The notes: generated by a model from the sequence alone, not told the origin. Shown: positions 1 through 12,610, numbered from the stretch's first letter. The stretch is 64,000 nt of DNA from Vigna angularis (GCF_016808095.1 NC_068976.1:1384001-1448000); one strand, 5' to 3'. Numbers and translations: made by a program.

Positions 1-1740
1 TAACTCACCTAAATACCTTTAGTCTAGGACCTCCTGCTATTCTCACGACATGACTTACCCATCTCTACTTGAGAATTGGTAATCATTACAATCTTAGGAT
101 GAACGTCGTGGATTTCGCTGTCTATATTCATACTTTACCACTTTGATAATTAACCACTGAGACATTCCTCCTTGGAATTCTCTTTCATATCCGTAGTACA
201 AATCTAAACCATACTTTAATATCAACACTATTTCTCATACATAATACGTTTAAACAACTCAAGTAAACACTCAGAGTACAACATAACCACAACCCTTTGA
301 AAAACTGAATGCTTCATAGTAAAATCAAACCGGTAAAAACCACCACCACCCTTGAACATGACCGAATGGAAAATACTCATAACATGTAAACATGATCGAA
401 CGGTCATATAAAGAGCAAGACTCAAACGTGAGCCGAATACAGTCTGAGGCCGAACACTAGCCCGACCGAATACTATAGTAAACATAATACTTTTAACTTA
501 GACCAAAAACTAATAACTTAGATGGAACACTTATGACTTAGACCGAATGCTCAAGTAGAACCAATAACTAAAGCATGATCGAACAATCATTAACAGGTAA
601 GGCCCATAACAGACCGAACTTAGTTAAGACTGAACACCAATACAAACTAAGTACTAGTGTAAGACCGAGAACCAAGACTATACCAGATACTTTATCTAGA
701 CCGAATGTTACGTCAAGACCAAAAGTTATAACTAGACCAAACGCTATATTAAATCGAATACAAGAACAAGACCTAGCACTATTAAGATCGAACGCTAGTA
801 CAAAACCGACCTCTACCAAGACCAAACGCTAGTACAAAACCGAGTACTACTAAGACCGAACATTAGTACAAAACTGAGCACTACTAAGACCAAACGCTAC
901 TGCAAAACCGAGCACTACTAAGACCGAACGCTAGTACAAAACCGAGAACTACTAAGATCGAACGTCATGAACTGGGAAGACTCTAAAGAGCCCAAACCCA
1001 GTTAATGACCAAGCACTTGAATATGACCGAGTGGTCAACAACGCGTGCCCAACTTTCTGCATAAACAATAACTTCAATTCGGTTATATTGGTTTTAGTAC
1101 ATTTTGAATGACTTAGGGACTCTAACAGATCCTAAATAACTCCTCTTAGCTCTCCCAACCAACCAATTTGACAGTCCATACAGACAATATCGATCACACA
1201 AAAATTCAATTTCATTCACATGAAAACCATCAAACAACATTCACACATACCATAGACTCATCATTAAAATTAACTAGCTTCCTTTACCTCTTAACCGAAC
1301 CGAACATCTTCTACGCTTCCAGAAATTTGCTCACATCTCCAGAAAATCCTAAGAACACCTATAGCTTACCGATTTGTGAGAAGAGACCAACCAAAGTACC
1401 AAAAATGAAGTTAGAAAGGGGAAGAGAAAGCTGATGAACACATGCAAAAAGCAAGGCTTACTTGCATGTGGTAGAAATTCCAGAAATTCACAAGAATTAA
1501 AGGAACGAAACTTACCAGCTCTAAACACTAAACCGATCGGTGGAATGGAAAGCTCTTGACACTAGGATTGCTTAGGCACGATCTGATTATTAAACAGATG
1601 AAGTGAGATTAAGAAAATCTAGAGAGAAAGAGGAGAAAAGAAGACAGTAGAAGTTTTTGGAGAGAGACAGTTGTATTTAGAAAAATGGGACAAAACTTTT
1701 ATTTATATATCACTCTTATTTTAATATAAATCGTTCGGTA
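1..1740. mobile_element. LTR-like repeat fragment, cut by window start
   Basis: This stretch resembles the interior of the solo LTR at 13615-16165. Both share the block around 'ggacctcctgc(t/c)(a/g)ttc', a following 'catctctacttgag'/'cctcctctacgtgag' segment, and many dispersed 'accgaacg' and 'accgagcac' motifs. It therefore looks like another copy of that long-LTR family, truncated on the left by the window edge. The right boundary is not clear, because I see no matching LTR end or target duplication near 1740. No coding capacity is recognisable; the short open frames here have no family features. Confidence 0.5.
778..970. repeat. 34-bp tandem repeat, about 5-6 copies
   Basis: The unit reads approximately 'actactaagaccgaacgcta' followed by 'gtacaaaaccgagc'. 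It recurs five to six times with a few substitutions per copy. A more diverged copy of the motif is seen at about 14950-14995 in the related LTR, so the array belongs to the LTR family. Confidence 0.75.
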
Positions 1741-4427
1741 TCATTCTTTACCTACACCTGTCTACTCCAAAATTTCTTTAAACCTCTCGGCTCTTACAAT
1801 TTATACAACTAAAATGTCCTTTCTCTCCTTTCTCGAAAATAACAAAATTTTCCTAAAAAAAGACATGTTATTCATATACATAAACATTTAATATTTTAAA
1901 TATTTGAATAGTTTCATTAAAATATTGTAATATATACTTCATTTTCGATCATACGATCCTTGATCAAAGCCTTGAAGTTTGTATAAATAAAAGCACAAAA
2001 GTTTGAATTCCTTAATGATCTTGAAAAACTAGCTAAGGACAGACATAACTTTGTAATTGGGACAAATAATAGACTCTCCATCTCTATCCCATATAACTTT
2101 TGGATGGTATTTATTAAATATTTAGTTGGTACTCTTATTTTTTTTTCTTTCTTGATTGTACCTAAACTAAAAAATAAATTATAAAATCTCAATATTAGTT
2201 TAGTAAAATTGTAATATTATCTTCATTTACATTGATGATTTCAGTGTCTTGATGAGTTGTAATAATTAATATCACCGTTGCAAGTGATAATATTAATAAG
2301 ATTATTGAAGAAAATTTGAACCGTGAATATTTTTTCATCCACGATTTTTTATTCTTATAATATGGTTGGAGCTATGACCAAGAAGAATGAGGACTATGAC
2401 GGTAGAGTCAACTTTGCTATGCTCGTTGATATTCTTCTCATACATAATTCATTGGTAGGACCAATCAGTTGGACTCGATCAAAATGTTTGACTCATAATC
2501 ATTAAGACTCTTATCCTTTGCTCCTTGTGTTTGTGCCTTTTTAACCATAATATTATAGTGTTTTATTAGTTGTGATAAACTTTGTATTTAAAATAAAATA
2601 AATTTCAAGAAATAACCACATGCATCAATCCAGTGTATGTGAAACTTAACACGATCGACGAGTTTATTAAGATAATGAGTTCAAATTCAGACATTTAACT
2701 CGACTTAAATCAATATATTAAAAGAAGGAAATATATATATATAACATAATTAGATTAATACTAATAAATATTCAAAACATTATAAAATATAATTCCAAAA
2801 AACTATTAAAACATCATTAATGATTAAATAACTCATGTTTACAGACAAACAAAAATAGGCTAATAAAAAATAGTAACATTTCCAAAATCTATCTATACAT
2901 AACACAATTCAAAATATGATATGTTTATAAATTATTTTTAATGTTATTTCGACAACCACACCAAAATCTATTTGCATATAACACCAATTCAAGATTAGGA
3001 AGCCTTGTTAGGAGTGATAACATCTTATGTATTTAGATGTTCGATCCGATTTTGTAAATTTAATAATAAAATATTACTTTTATCTAACATATATTATATT
3101 CAATTAATTAATATATTATAAATTTTTTAACTTGATTTGTTTCTTTCTTGGAAATGGACTTATTTGTGCTCTCTTCATCTTGTATTTATTGGGTAACAAT
3201 TAATATTTTACACTTATGTTAAAGTTATATTTTATATGTTGATTTTTCTTCAACTATATTCCTAAAAGTGTCATGGTTTCATATCCTTTTTCAACTAAAT
3301 TTTTTGAAATTTTTGTTCAAAAGGAGAAGTTTATTTATATACTTTTGGAAAGGTTTGAAAACTGTGCGTTGAATTAGTTGTAATTTGATGAATGTTGGGA
3401 ACTGGAATGTTGATATATTCGGTTTATTTTACAACTGATTGAGTTCTATTAAAAATTGTAACTATCATTGTTCGGGTAAAATCTATTTCTGTTGGTTGCT
3501 GGATTTTCTGAAGATATTGGTATGTGAAATCTGCTAATGATAAATAAAATGTTAGCTAAAATAATAGATTAAATAGTATAATAATTTGGTTTGTACAGGA
3601 ATTTTACTATTAAAAACATGATAGTTCTATATTAAATGTGAAAAGAACCTGTGAGCATTCTAATTCTGTTATACTTTGTCTAAACATAGCTCTGCATCTA
3701 AGTATATCTGAAAGCATGAACATTAATATCTGGACGGGAGTATAGTTTATTATAGCAAATTATATGTTTCTTCATGGGTAATTACTGAAAAATGATTAAA
3801 TCAATGCTGCTTGATTGTATGAACTCTATATCATGCTTTTAGGAAAATCTGACTCATGATTAGAAGCTTGTGTTTAGTCTCAATTCTGTGCCGTGATGTT
3901 AGGTGTTGTTTTGTTGTGGGCGGGTTTTAGGGTGCAAAATTGATTAATCTAGTTTTTGAGATAACCGTTGATGTTTAGGAATATGGTACTCTATTTTAGT
4001 TGGTTAGATGACTAAAGCTGACTGCTTTTGTTAAAACAAGTAAATTGCTCCATTATGTGAGTAAAGCTTGCCATGTTATGATTGTTGTTCTATACCATAT
4101 CCTAGCTGACTTAGTTGTATATTCTGCGTAATAACAATTCTGATTTGGTCTTAAACTATGCATACAGCTCTTGTTGCATTAGTCTGTAATGAATTTGCAG
4201 TACATCATGAATCTGATAAGTCATTTATTAACTGATGTAGATTGCATATTAGTTGTTGAAGACACTTAGGTGTTATAATTGCATGATATAGGGGTAAAAG
4301 GGTATATGAAATTGTTGCTATTACATACTGTCCAGATTTAAAAATATATCAATTCTAATTTGATGCACATGTGACTTAGTGTTTAAGTTCAAGTATGATA
4401 AAATGGCTAGTTGAAAAAAATGCTTTA
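1741..4427. other. AT-rich intergenic DNA, no gene seen
   Basis: I find no ORF with family features, no RNA gene and no clear transposon ends here. The part from about 3100 is T-rich and intron-like. The small open frames (for example 2323-2505) have no recognisable domain. Confidence 0.6.
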
Positions 4428-4661
4428 TTCTATTCTTTAACTTAGTATATTCTCAATCAGACAACTGATTCATGAGGTAAATGAGTCTATAGCTCATCCA
4501 AGCTCATACAGGTGAGATCCATAAATCCAAATTATTCTATATATAGTACATCCATCGAGGAAAATAATTCACGATGTTTTTTCATAGTATCAATTGGTAT
4601 CTAACGCACGACTAACTTGAGCGTCAGAGTGTCTTTTACAAACACACCACCATTCATCCAT
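4428..4661 (+). repeat. Left arm of inverted repeat (LTR-derived), first part
   Basis: This segment matches the reverse complement of the 3' part of 8340-8650, including 'attctttaactta', 'aatcagacaactga', 'taaatgagtc' and the TATA-like stretch before 'agtacatccatcgagg'. Around 4590 it reads 'tcaattggtatctaacgc', which resembles an LTR end followed by a copia-type primer-binding site. The arm is interrupted by the CACTA element at 4662 and resumes at 7803. Confidence 0.65.
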
Positions 4662-7600
4662 CACTAGTAAAAAAAAGCTTTCTAACGCGGCTAATAGGTC
4701 TCGGTTTGGACAAACACGAAGCAAATATAAATGCGGTGACAGTATTGCAATTTGAGCGAACTTATAGGCCTCGGTTCAACAGGAACCGAGGCATAATAGA
4801 CATATTAATTCGGTTAGAAACTGCCCAAAGCGTATAATCTGCGTATAGGCACTGGTTGGAGGAAGGAATCGAGGCAGTAAAAGTCAATTACTTCGGTTAA
4901 AGGAATAACCGAGGCAATTTACCCTACCTACCTTCTCTTCTCTCTGCTTCTCTTCTCTCTGCTGCATCCAAAAAACACTTCTCCACTTTTCTTCTCTCTC
5001 GCTGCATCCACATCCAAGAAATTCTTCTCTCTCGTTGCCATCCAACCACTGCCTCACCGTCGTGCCTCCCCGCTGCTGCTCCTCACCGCCGCGACCTCCC
5101 CATTGCTGCCTCGTTGTCGCGTGGTCAAGACAGTGTTGCCGTCGTTCGTCGAGCTCCCTGTCGTCACCAGCTTCGTCCATTGGGGAGCAACGGAGCCACC
5201 AGAATCGCGTCCTCAACAGAATCGCGCTGGCGCTATCTTCCATGGCGATCTTCACGAAGCTCCGGCATTGGCCTTGCAACCTCCATCTACGCGCCACCAT
5301 TCATCTTCATCACTAAGCCGCTCCAGATCCGCTCCAGATCCACTCCAGATCCGCTCCACAACGTCACTGTCGCTGCTGGTACGACTGTCGCGGTCATACA
5401 AATTTGATTGCACGAAAATATGCAGTATAGTTACTAGGAAGTGACTCCTAGGTCGTCTCTCAAGGACCAATTTTGGTGGTTCAGTCTCAAATTTTTTTAC
5501 ACGAAAGGGGGGGGGGGGTGCTTTTGTGATGTTTTTGAATGCGAATAAAATAAAATTGGAACTTGGAAATTAAATAAAACTGAATTTAAAACACTGAAAT
5601 AAATTTTAATAATGGTAAAAACAAGCGGTAAAAGATGGTAAAAACTGAATGGTAAAAAGTAATGACTGAATTTAACGGTTCAGAAGACAGTAAACGGTAA
5701 AATAAAAAGACTGTAAAATTAAAAGCATTTAATTGAAAATCAAATTTAGCAAAGATTCAACACTTGAAATTAAATTCCTGGACAGTGAAAATAAAAATTA
5801 CAGTAACACACTACAAGCTTCAGAAAATAAATCACTATTGCATTCAAATGGAAAACCGAGAGAGTGGAAAAAGAAAGAGGAAGAGGCGAGAGCCTCTTCC
5901 ATGGCTGTCCTAAACTACTACTAATTCCTAAAATCTGATGCCTCTCCTTATCTGGTGCTGCCTTCTTTTTATAAGGAATTCTCTCACCAACTCCCACATA
6001 GTCTCCTCCCGTGACTTCTCCTTCATTTGTTTGTGCCATCTTCTTTTCTGCTGGCTGCCAAATTCTTTTGAAATGTGGTGCCCACATTCCATGCTGGATG
6101 TGCTGACCGTGAAGTATGGATGTTGCTCATGAAAGTGGCTGGATCAAGATGCTTCTGCTTGCTCTCGGTGAAGTGTTGCTGTTGTTGGATGCATATGTTG
6201 CTAGACCAGGCCATGATCTTCATCTCCTCTCCAAGGTGGCTGCTGGTTTCTCGCTGCTACCAAGCTGCTGGAGTGTGAGCTGCTTCTGAGATAGGAACCA
6301 ACGTTGGTGGCTGCTCTTTACTGGACTGTGAAGGTCTTCTCCACTGGACCAGCTGCTGCCCCTCCTTAACGTAATTACATGACAAAACCGTGAGTTACAA
6401 AGCTGCTGGAATGGAGTTGTAGTTGGACATGAATCTCTGCTGTTGGGCCGTGAGATGTTACCAAGCCAACCAAAAGAAACCGTAAGCTGCTGCTTCTCCT
6501 TGTTGGATGTGCTTGTTGGAGCGTGATCTTCCATCTTCTTTTGTTCGCTTGAGCTGCAGCCAAAACATGAAAACCGTGAAGTGGCTTCATTCTTCAATTC
6601 CAACTAAGGCTGAATGCTTTGCCAAGATGAATGGCCGTGAGCTTTGTCATGAGTCCCTTGTGTTTTTTTTTCTTCAAAGGCCAAGCCAATTGAAATCAAT
6701 AATTTTGCAGTCGTGCCACTCCACTCAACAAATTGATGTTTGCTGAATTTTCCAATGAGCCAAAGTGGTATGGCCGTGTAACTTTAAGTGTGGTCCCCCT
6801 CTTTTTTTTGCTAAATGTATTTTCAACATGGTGGTCCCCCTCTTCCACTTCAAGCTACTCTTCTACGTGAATGTTTTCAACCATCACATAAATGTTTCTC
6901 AATAAACGTGAGGTGGTTGCCCATTAAAACATTAAATAATTTTCTTCATTCAATGACAAAATAAGAAGGGGTCGCTTCTAAAAAAAATATAATTCCTTGA
7001 GAGCTAATTGTAATGGCCGTGTGCTGTGACATTCCAAGCTAATTTTTGCTTCTTAAAATTCTAGAAGTGAATGACATGTTTATCCATTTTTCACGTGAAG
7101 CTCCTATGTTTCATCATACATAATAAATGAATTCAATGCAGCTTCTTCAAAGCAAATAACACTGTATGCAAATGAATTTCTTCCAAATGTCCTAAAATAT
7201 TTACAGAATTTTCCCTATAATTTATAATGCAAAATATTAGCTCAGATAATTCAAATTAATTAAAATAAGAATTTCTGGACAAATTAAGCACAATTAGGAA
7301 AAATAGGATAATACTGAACATTAAAGCACAATTCCTTGATTAAATCTGGTACAATAAGCTAAGTGAAGTCAATAAAATATTGACTCATCAGCTGCCTCCC
7401 TGCTGCTGCCTTGCCGTCGCGTGGTGAAGACAGTGTTGCCGCCGCATTGCCGCCATCGTCGTGTGGTCTTCCTGGGTTCTTACTGCATCGTCGCGTTGTC
7501 TCTGATGGACGAAGGTGGTCTATGGTGGTGTTTTGGGTGGTCCGATGTGAGAAAGACGGTGGTGTTTGGCGACGTGTGGTGTTTGGCGACGTGTGGTGTT

Positions 7601-7799
7601 TGGCAGCGTGAGAAAGACGGCGGCGTATATATTGTTTTGGTTCCCTTTGAACCGAGTTCTAATCCTATATTGTTTTGCCTCGGTTCATAGCTGAGGCATA
7701 AAAGTGTAGACCTTTTACCTCGTCTGTATATGCTTCGGGTCAAGAACCGGTGCCTATAGGCTAAAATAACCGGTGCCATAACCTCTGACTGCACTAGTG
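4662..7799. mobile_element. CACTA (En/Spm-type) DNA transposon, non-autonomous
   Basis: The element starts with CACTAGTAAAAA and ends with the inverse, TGCACTAGTG. It is flanked by a perfect 3-bp target duplication CAT (4659-4661 and 7800-7802), which is the hallmark of CACTA elements. Near both ends are hairpin-like motifs built on 'ctcggttc...gaaccgag' (for example 4770-4800 and 7676-7697), like the subterminal repeats that CACTA transposases bind. The interior, without the solo LTR inserted in it, is only about 1.1 kb and encodes no transposase. It contains GC-rich sequence at 5035-5370 and 7391-7620 in which a 'cgtggt(c/g)aagacagtgttgcc' motif occurs twice. These GC-rich parts might be captured host sequence, but I cannot name a source. 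Confidence 0.88.
5377..7390 (-). mobile_element. Solo LTR, Athila-like, inside the CACTA element
   Basis: The segment starts TGGTACGACTGTCGCGG and ends TGACTCATCA, flanked by the 5-bp direct repeat GCTGC (5372-5376 and 7391-7395). Read on the minus strand it is homologous to the LTRs of the element at 25266-33092. The LTR end with 'gaccgcgacagtcgta', the 'gacgaccta' block and the first ~120 bp of the LTR can all be aligned by eye. No internal region is left, so this is a solo LTR made by LTR-LTR recombination. It is more diverged than the 25266-33092 copy and slightly shorter (2014 versus 2297 bp). Confidence 0.9.
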
Positions 7800-7802
7800 C
7801 AT

Positions 7803-7865
7803 GGAGGACCAGTATCGATTAAGAGACGTTTGTGAAGTCAGAGAAGACTCTTTACAGGGTACATT
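7803..7865 (+). repeat. Left arm of inverted repeat, second part
   Basis: Sequence after the CACTA element ('ggaggaccagtatcgattaa', then 'gagacgtttgtgaagt') matches the reverse complement of about 8341-8395. This shows that the CACTA element inserted into a pre-existing inverted-repeat arm. Confidence 0.6.
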
Positions 7866-7989
7866 CAGCTTCGTAAGTACAAATCTTGAAAAGAGTGAGA
7901 GTTAGAGGTTTTGGTAAAAATATCAACAACTTGAAGGAAAGAAGAGATGGGAAGAAACTTGAAAATTTGTGTAAGCTTATCAAGAACAA

Positions 7990-8051
7990 GGGGAGTCAAT
8001 CTCAATATGCTTTGTATGTTCGTGAAACACCATATTGAAAGCTATTTGAAT
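7990..8051 (-). pseudogene. Ty1-copia RNase H fragment
   Basis: On the minus strand this reads I-A-F-N-M-V-F-H-E-H-T-K-H-I-E-I-D, which matches the well-known copia RNase H segment 'NPVFHERTKHIEID'. An intact copy of that segment is seen in this window near 56250. Only this short piece is clear; the sequence around it is too decayed to assign. It lies in the loop between the two inverted LTR-like arms. Confidence 0.7.
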
Positions 8052-8339
8052 GGAAAAAATGTTGTTACAATAAAGCAAAACTAGTTGTTTGAAAAAAGCA
8101 TTAAGATCTTAAAGAACATAAGTTAGCCATTGAAGCTTAAAGGTAATGAATGTCAAAGCATAATATTTGGTCTCTAAAGAACTCCGTCAAATAGTTTGTT
8201 GATTTTTCGATTGGCATGAGATAAGAAAATGGCTAATATAGATGGAGAAACTTATAATAGGTTGCATGTAGTTGGACAGGTATCCCAGTTAGAACCATTG
8301 TAGGTTTTAAGTTAATGAATGTTAGAGCAGAGAAAGAAT

Positions 8340-8650
8340 ATTCCATTGGCGAGTAGAGCTCACTTCATGAATGTCTCGTACCTGGTACTCGTCCTTCGTA
8401 GATGGATGGTGATGTGCTTGCAAAAGATACTCTAACATCCAAGTTAGTAAGATTTGTCAAATAGAAATTGATGATGTAAAAAATGAGCGCAAATTATTTA
8501 CTTCAATGGTTGTACTATTTTTAGGATAATTTGGGTGTGTGAGTTTTCACTTGTATGGCCCTAGGTGGACCAGTGACTCATTTATCTCATAAGTCAGTTG
8601 TCTGATTCAGAATGTGCTATAAGTTAAAGAATATAACACAATAGAGTATT
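8340..8650 (-). repeat. Right arm of inverted repeat (LTR-derived)
   Basis: The reverse complement aligns with 4428-4661 joined to 7803-7865, that is, the left arm with the CACTA element removed. Shared blocks include 'attctttaactta', 'aatcagacaactga' and a 'actaactt(g)gag/gatg' segment followed by 'accat(c/t)catc'. Arms are about 310 bp with moderate divergence. Confidence 0.65.
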
Positions 8651-9088
8651 GCAGAATGTGATCAAGCAAGAACAATCCAACTTATGGCCGGATATGAGAA
8701 GACCAACTTTTAGTCGAATAAGCTGACGTACGGTCGGATAACATTAGTCATGTACAATACCATACTTATAGCCTTGTACAATACAAAACTCATATCATGA
8801 AACAATTCATGTTCTTATCAAATAGGTGTTGTTTGTTATCTAACCGTTTTTGCTTACGTAATCTATATATTTGTGTTTCTCCTTTCTCTTTGGAGTGGCA
8901 TATTCTCTTGTAATCCACTAGTGCAAAAACAGCGTATAATGTCACGCGTTCAACGTCCAACCACTGAATAGTCAACGTTAAAAATGATCAGTGGCATTTT
9001 TGTAAATAAATGCAATTGTAGAACGTCGAAGCCCCATTCAATTCGACGTTCTATGATGGTAATTATTTAAACCAGCGCGTCATTATCT

Positions 9089-9385
9089 TTCTTCTTTCTT
9101 TTAAACCACTAATAGTACGTCGAATCCTGTAGGGGTTCGACGTAATATTTGTCAGTCAGAAGCCAAAGAGTCACCCTTTTTAATTCTTCTTTCTTTTTTC
9201 TTTTAAACAACAAATAATACATCGAAATCTGTAAGGGCTTCGACGTATTATTTGTCAGCCAGAAGCCAAAAAGTAACCCCTTTTTAATTCTTTTTTCCTT
9301 TTTTCTTTTAAACCACATATAATACGTCGAATTTTGTAGGAGCTTTGACATATTATTTGTTAGCCAAAAGTTTCCCCTTTTTAAT
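9089..9385. repeat. ~100-bp tandem repeat, three copies, each with a palindrome
   Basis: Three units each contain 'cttttaaac', then an imperfect palindrome 'tacgtcga...ttcgacgta', then 'atttgt(c/t)ag(t/c)cagaagcc' and a T-rich tail. The third copy is the most diverged. It lies inside the CACTA-like sequence and resembles transposase-binding subterminal arrays. Confidence 0.75.
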
Positions 9386-9647
9386 TTGAGCAGGAGATTG
9401 AAAATTCATTCACTTTATCTTAGCGCGCGAGACCTTCTTCTCTTCTCACACTTTTCTTGAACGAAGTTTGACGACCATCACATGTAATCTTTCTTTCATT
9501 TGATACAAATGCATGTTAATTAACTACTTTATGTATAATTTTCATTTGTTTTGACCGATTATTTTCGTGTTCTTGTCCTTCATAGGCGCATTTTGATTTC
9601 TCTCTCACTGGTGGAAACACTTTATTCCGACGAACCCACCTTTTGAA

Positions 9648-9812
9648 GGTTAGTTTTTGTTTTTGTTTTTGTTTTGAAGAACTTATTTGTTGAACTTGTT
9701 TGTTGTTGTTTTGTGTTGAACTTGTTTGTTGTTGTTATTTGGTTGAACTTGTTTATTGTTGTTGTTGTTGTTTGATTGAACTTATTTGTTATTGTTGTTT
9801 GTTGTTGATAGT
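9648..9812. repeat. TTG-rich simple repeat
   Basis: Repeats of 'ttgttgttgtt' alternate with 'ttgaacttgtttg' in three to four rounds. This is a low-complexity array, and the open frame over it (9622-9834, minus) is only the translated repeat. Confidence 0.8.
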
Positions 9813-10020
9813 ATACTACACGTTCATAGTTCATGCTTTATAAAATACCAAAAACTGAAATTTGTTGTTTTTCTGCTTTTAGGTCTCAGAGTTGTAAAAA
9901 AGGATTACAATTAATTAAAAAAACAAAAAAATTGCTTAACGTCGAATATTAACAAAATTCATTGTCAATTTGATTAACAACGAATTTTTTAAATTTGACG
10001 TCTGATGGAGACTAATCCTA

Positions 10021-11460
10021 GATGGAAACATGCAGGCCGAAGCTCTAGACCAGAAGAAATCAGTAGTGAAGATAGGTGCAGCGGAATGATGAAGATAGTC
10101 ATGTTAGTTGATTTTTCTTGTTAATAACTTCAAGTTGTACTTCTTATTTGAGTTGTGTTTGTGGTGATTTAATTGTATGTTCAATGTGCATACCGTATGA
10201 GCTATGACATTCAATACTAAGAGCTTGGATGCATGCAATGAGCAGCAGATCTTATTTGAATTTTCTGTTGTGAATTTATGGTTTTAATAAGCTGTTGAAT
10301 CTGAACATTGAAGCTATTATGCGTTTTTAAAATTAAGTTGGAATGCTAAGATGACTAGTAACAAAGTGCCAACCAGAAAAGCAGTGATATGCTCACCATT
10401 AGCTTGGTTGTTAGTGTGAAAGTCACAACAGAAATTACTTGCAAGCAATAGGCCAAACTGCATATTTCCTTGCTTGAGTCATTTCCCTTGTTTTTGTTCA
10501 TTTCAGCAGTAGATCATTGCTGAAATTTGGTGTATTCATATTCTAGAGTCATTTGTGTCTTGCATTTGGTGTTGTTAAAAAAATTCTGTAGTTTTTTTTA
10601 GTTGAATCATTTATTTCTATCATGACTCGTATCTTGTAAGTCAAATTGGAATATAGCCAAATTATATGTTATGAATTGTAGCAAAAGAAAGTGAAAGTAT
10701 AAAAGCATGAGTTCTTGTGATTTGAAAAGAAAAAGCAATTAGAAAAGAAGTATTGACTAAACCACATAAAGAGCAAAGTGGCAAGTGCAATTCACAAATA
10801 GCTTAGCTCTTGGTGCGTGGACGACCTAAGCTCATGATACCACTGTATGTGCTGCTAGCTTGGTGGTGAGTTATGTGTGCAGAGCTGAATTATTGGAATC
10901 ATTAGTTGAGCAAAAGTTTAGTTGAGCAGGAGTGTTTGCTTGAACTGTTTTTTCATAATCAATTGAGAATCAACTTGTTATTCCTTTACCACTACATTGT
11001 ATCAGTTTTCAAAAGTGGTTCTTGCACTTAAATTTAAGATCTGATTGCACTGCCTTTCATGTTTCTTGATTAATCTGGTCTGGGTAGATTGGCATATTAT
11101 TTATGGGTTTTTTTTTCAGAATTGATTTGGTTCAAAGCACTAGCAGCTAGAAGCAGTCTTTTAAGTAGGGAAGTTCCTTAGCTTACCTAGTTCTAGTTTG
11201 CTTAGCTATTTCTGAATTTCATTTGACATTGCTTTGCATTGTGTACTCTGCTGAACTAGTTGTGAATTGTCTGTGTAGTTTGGGAAAAACCATGTTGATG
11301 GTGTTGCAATAGATTTTAAATGGATAACAACTAGGAATTTTTCTTTGCATCAAGTATACAAGCCCAAGAAAGCGAAGTGCTTGCTACCATATATATATGT
11401 TTTGTGCAAACTGTTTGGCTAAGGGTGTAAGTGACAGCAGCCTTGTTCATTTGTGTTTTA
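10021..11460. other. Intergenic DNA, no gene seen
   Basis: T-rich, intron-like sequence without long open frames, transposon ends or RNA genes that I can recognise. Confidence 0.55.
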
Positions 11461-12088
11461 GGATGGGAACAACAAACTTCTTGACCTAGACCAAGAGAGT
11501 TGAAGCAACAAAGTTGAGCAACAAAGCTGAATGAAGTGGACCAGGATCGTAGCAGCCTAGCATAGTTTTGTTTTCTTTGTATTTGATTTGTTCAAATTAT
11601 TTGTAATAGGCTTGTGTTAGCCTCCTGTTAGTTTTAGTTTTGTTTTGTAAAAGGCCTTTAAAAAGTCCAAGTGCTTTGGAAGAGTCCTTGGTGCTCTTTC
11701 AACCCTTGGCAACATTACTTGTTTGACTTGAATTTTGATTTTACGTGTTAGGAGTGATTTAGGCTAAAAGTGATTAAACTCTAAGCCTTGTCACATTAGA
11801 GTCTAAGATGTCTAGTCTAGTCTTTTAATTGTTCTTATTTGTTTGTGAGTCGTGTCCTCTGATTTTAAAGGTAATTTTAGTTTAAGGGGTAACTTGTTAC
11901 TAACCTAAGACATTTCTAGCAAGGTAAGACTTGGTATTTAAGTAGCCTTTGGCTCACCTCTCTTACCTGGGACTTGTCTAAGTGGAAGCTTTTAACCCTT
12001 TAGATTAATAAAACTTTTAAAAACAAAGATTTCTTGTTATGGTTCATATAGGTCTTCTAGGTCATCTAGGATAGAAAATTGTGATGAT

Positions 12089-12610
12089 ATGTTTAATCAA
12101 GCTAGGAATCTTCCATTCTTTGGTAAAGACATAGGTGCATTAACATACCTAGCTTGGGAGCAAGAAATTGATAAAATTAATCCTTGCTTTTATAGAGAGA
12201 GCGAATCTTATGTCCTTAGCATATATCTCTCTAAGTTGGAAGAGCATGCAAGTGAGTGGTGGGATGAAAGAAAATATCATGTTAGGAAAGGTAGAAAGTC
12301 CTCCATTCGTGATTGGCATGATTTAAAAGCTTGCATGAGAAGAAAGTTTGTGCCTTTAAGCATTAAAACAAACCTAGAATTAATTAGAGATTGCATTGAA
12401 GATGGAAAATTATTTCTTGAGAGTTTAAATGATCATGGGTTTCTTCGTAGAGAACTAGAATTTGAGGCAAGACTTAAAGAACTCAAGGATAAGAAAAGAG
12501 AAAGAGAGATTGAGAGAAAAGAAGAGGAAGAAAGGAAAGAAGAAGAGAAGAGAGAAGAAAAAGAGAAAAGAGAGGAAGAAGAAAGAGAGGAGGAAAGGAA
12601 AGAAGAATAG
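12089..12610 (+). CDS. Retrotransposon gag-like ORF, partial
   Basis: A 173-residue ORF. Residues ~20-110 follow the plant Ty3-gypsy gag (retrotrans_gag) pattern: 'YLAWEQEID' near the start, then 'LEEHASEWWDERKYHVRKG' and 'DWHDLKACMRRKFVP'. This resembles the 'ASAWWDQL...TWRKMKRLLRARFLP' core of chromovirus gag proteins. Gag forms the particle that packages element RNA. The C-terminal third is a run of charged residues, almost only K, R and E, from a purine-rich tract. No zinc knuckle or enzyme domain follows, and the reading frame stops inside the tract. The product is probably a broken gag. Whether it is expressed cannot be told. Confidence 0.65.
   Translation: MFNQARNLPFFGKDIGALTYLAWEQEIDKINPCFYRESESYVLSIYLSKLEEHASEWWDERKYHVRKGRKSSIRDWHDLKACMRRKFVPLSIKTNLELIRDCIEDGKLFLESLNDHGFLRRELEFEARLKELKDKKREREIERKEEEERKEEEKREEKEKREEEEREEERKEE

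Larger units (their letters stand above)
8926..10020. mobile_element. CACTA-like element, left end only
   Basis: CACTAGTGCAAAAACAGCG at 8926 is a CACTA-type terminus. It is followed by 'aacgtc' subterminal motifs and a ~100-bp tandem array, the same plan as the complete element at 36829-38264. No convincing right terminus or 3-bp target duplication was found downstream, so the right end given here is approximate and the element is probably truncated. Confidence 0.55.

Noticed and set aside
8926..10068. Complete CACTA element ending at 'aaatcagtagtg' (10057-10068)
   Set aside because: The inverse of this end matches the left terminus only over CACTA, and the 3-bp flanks ATC and AAG differ.
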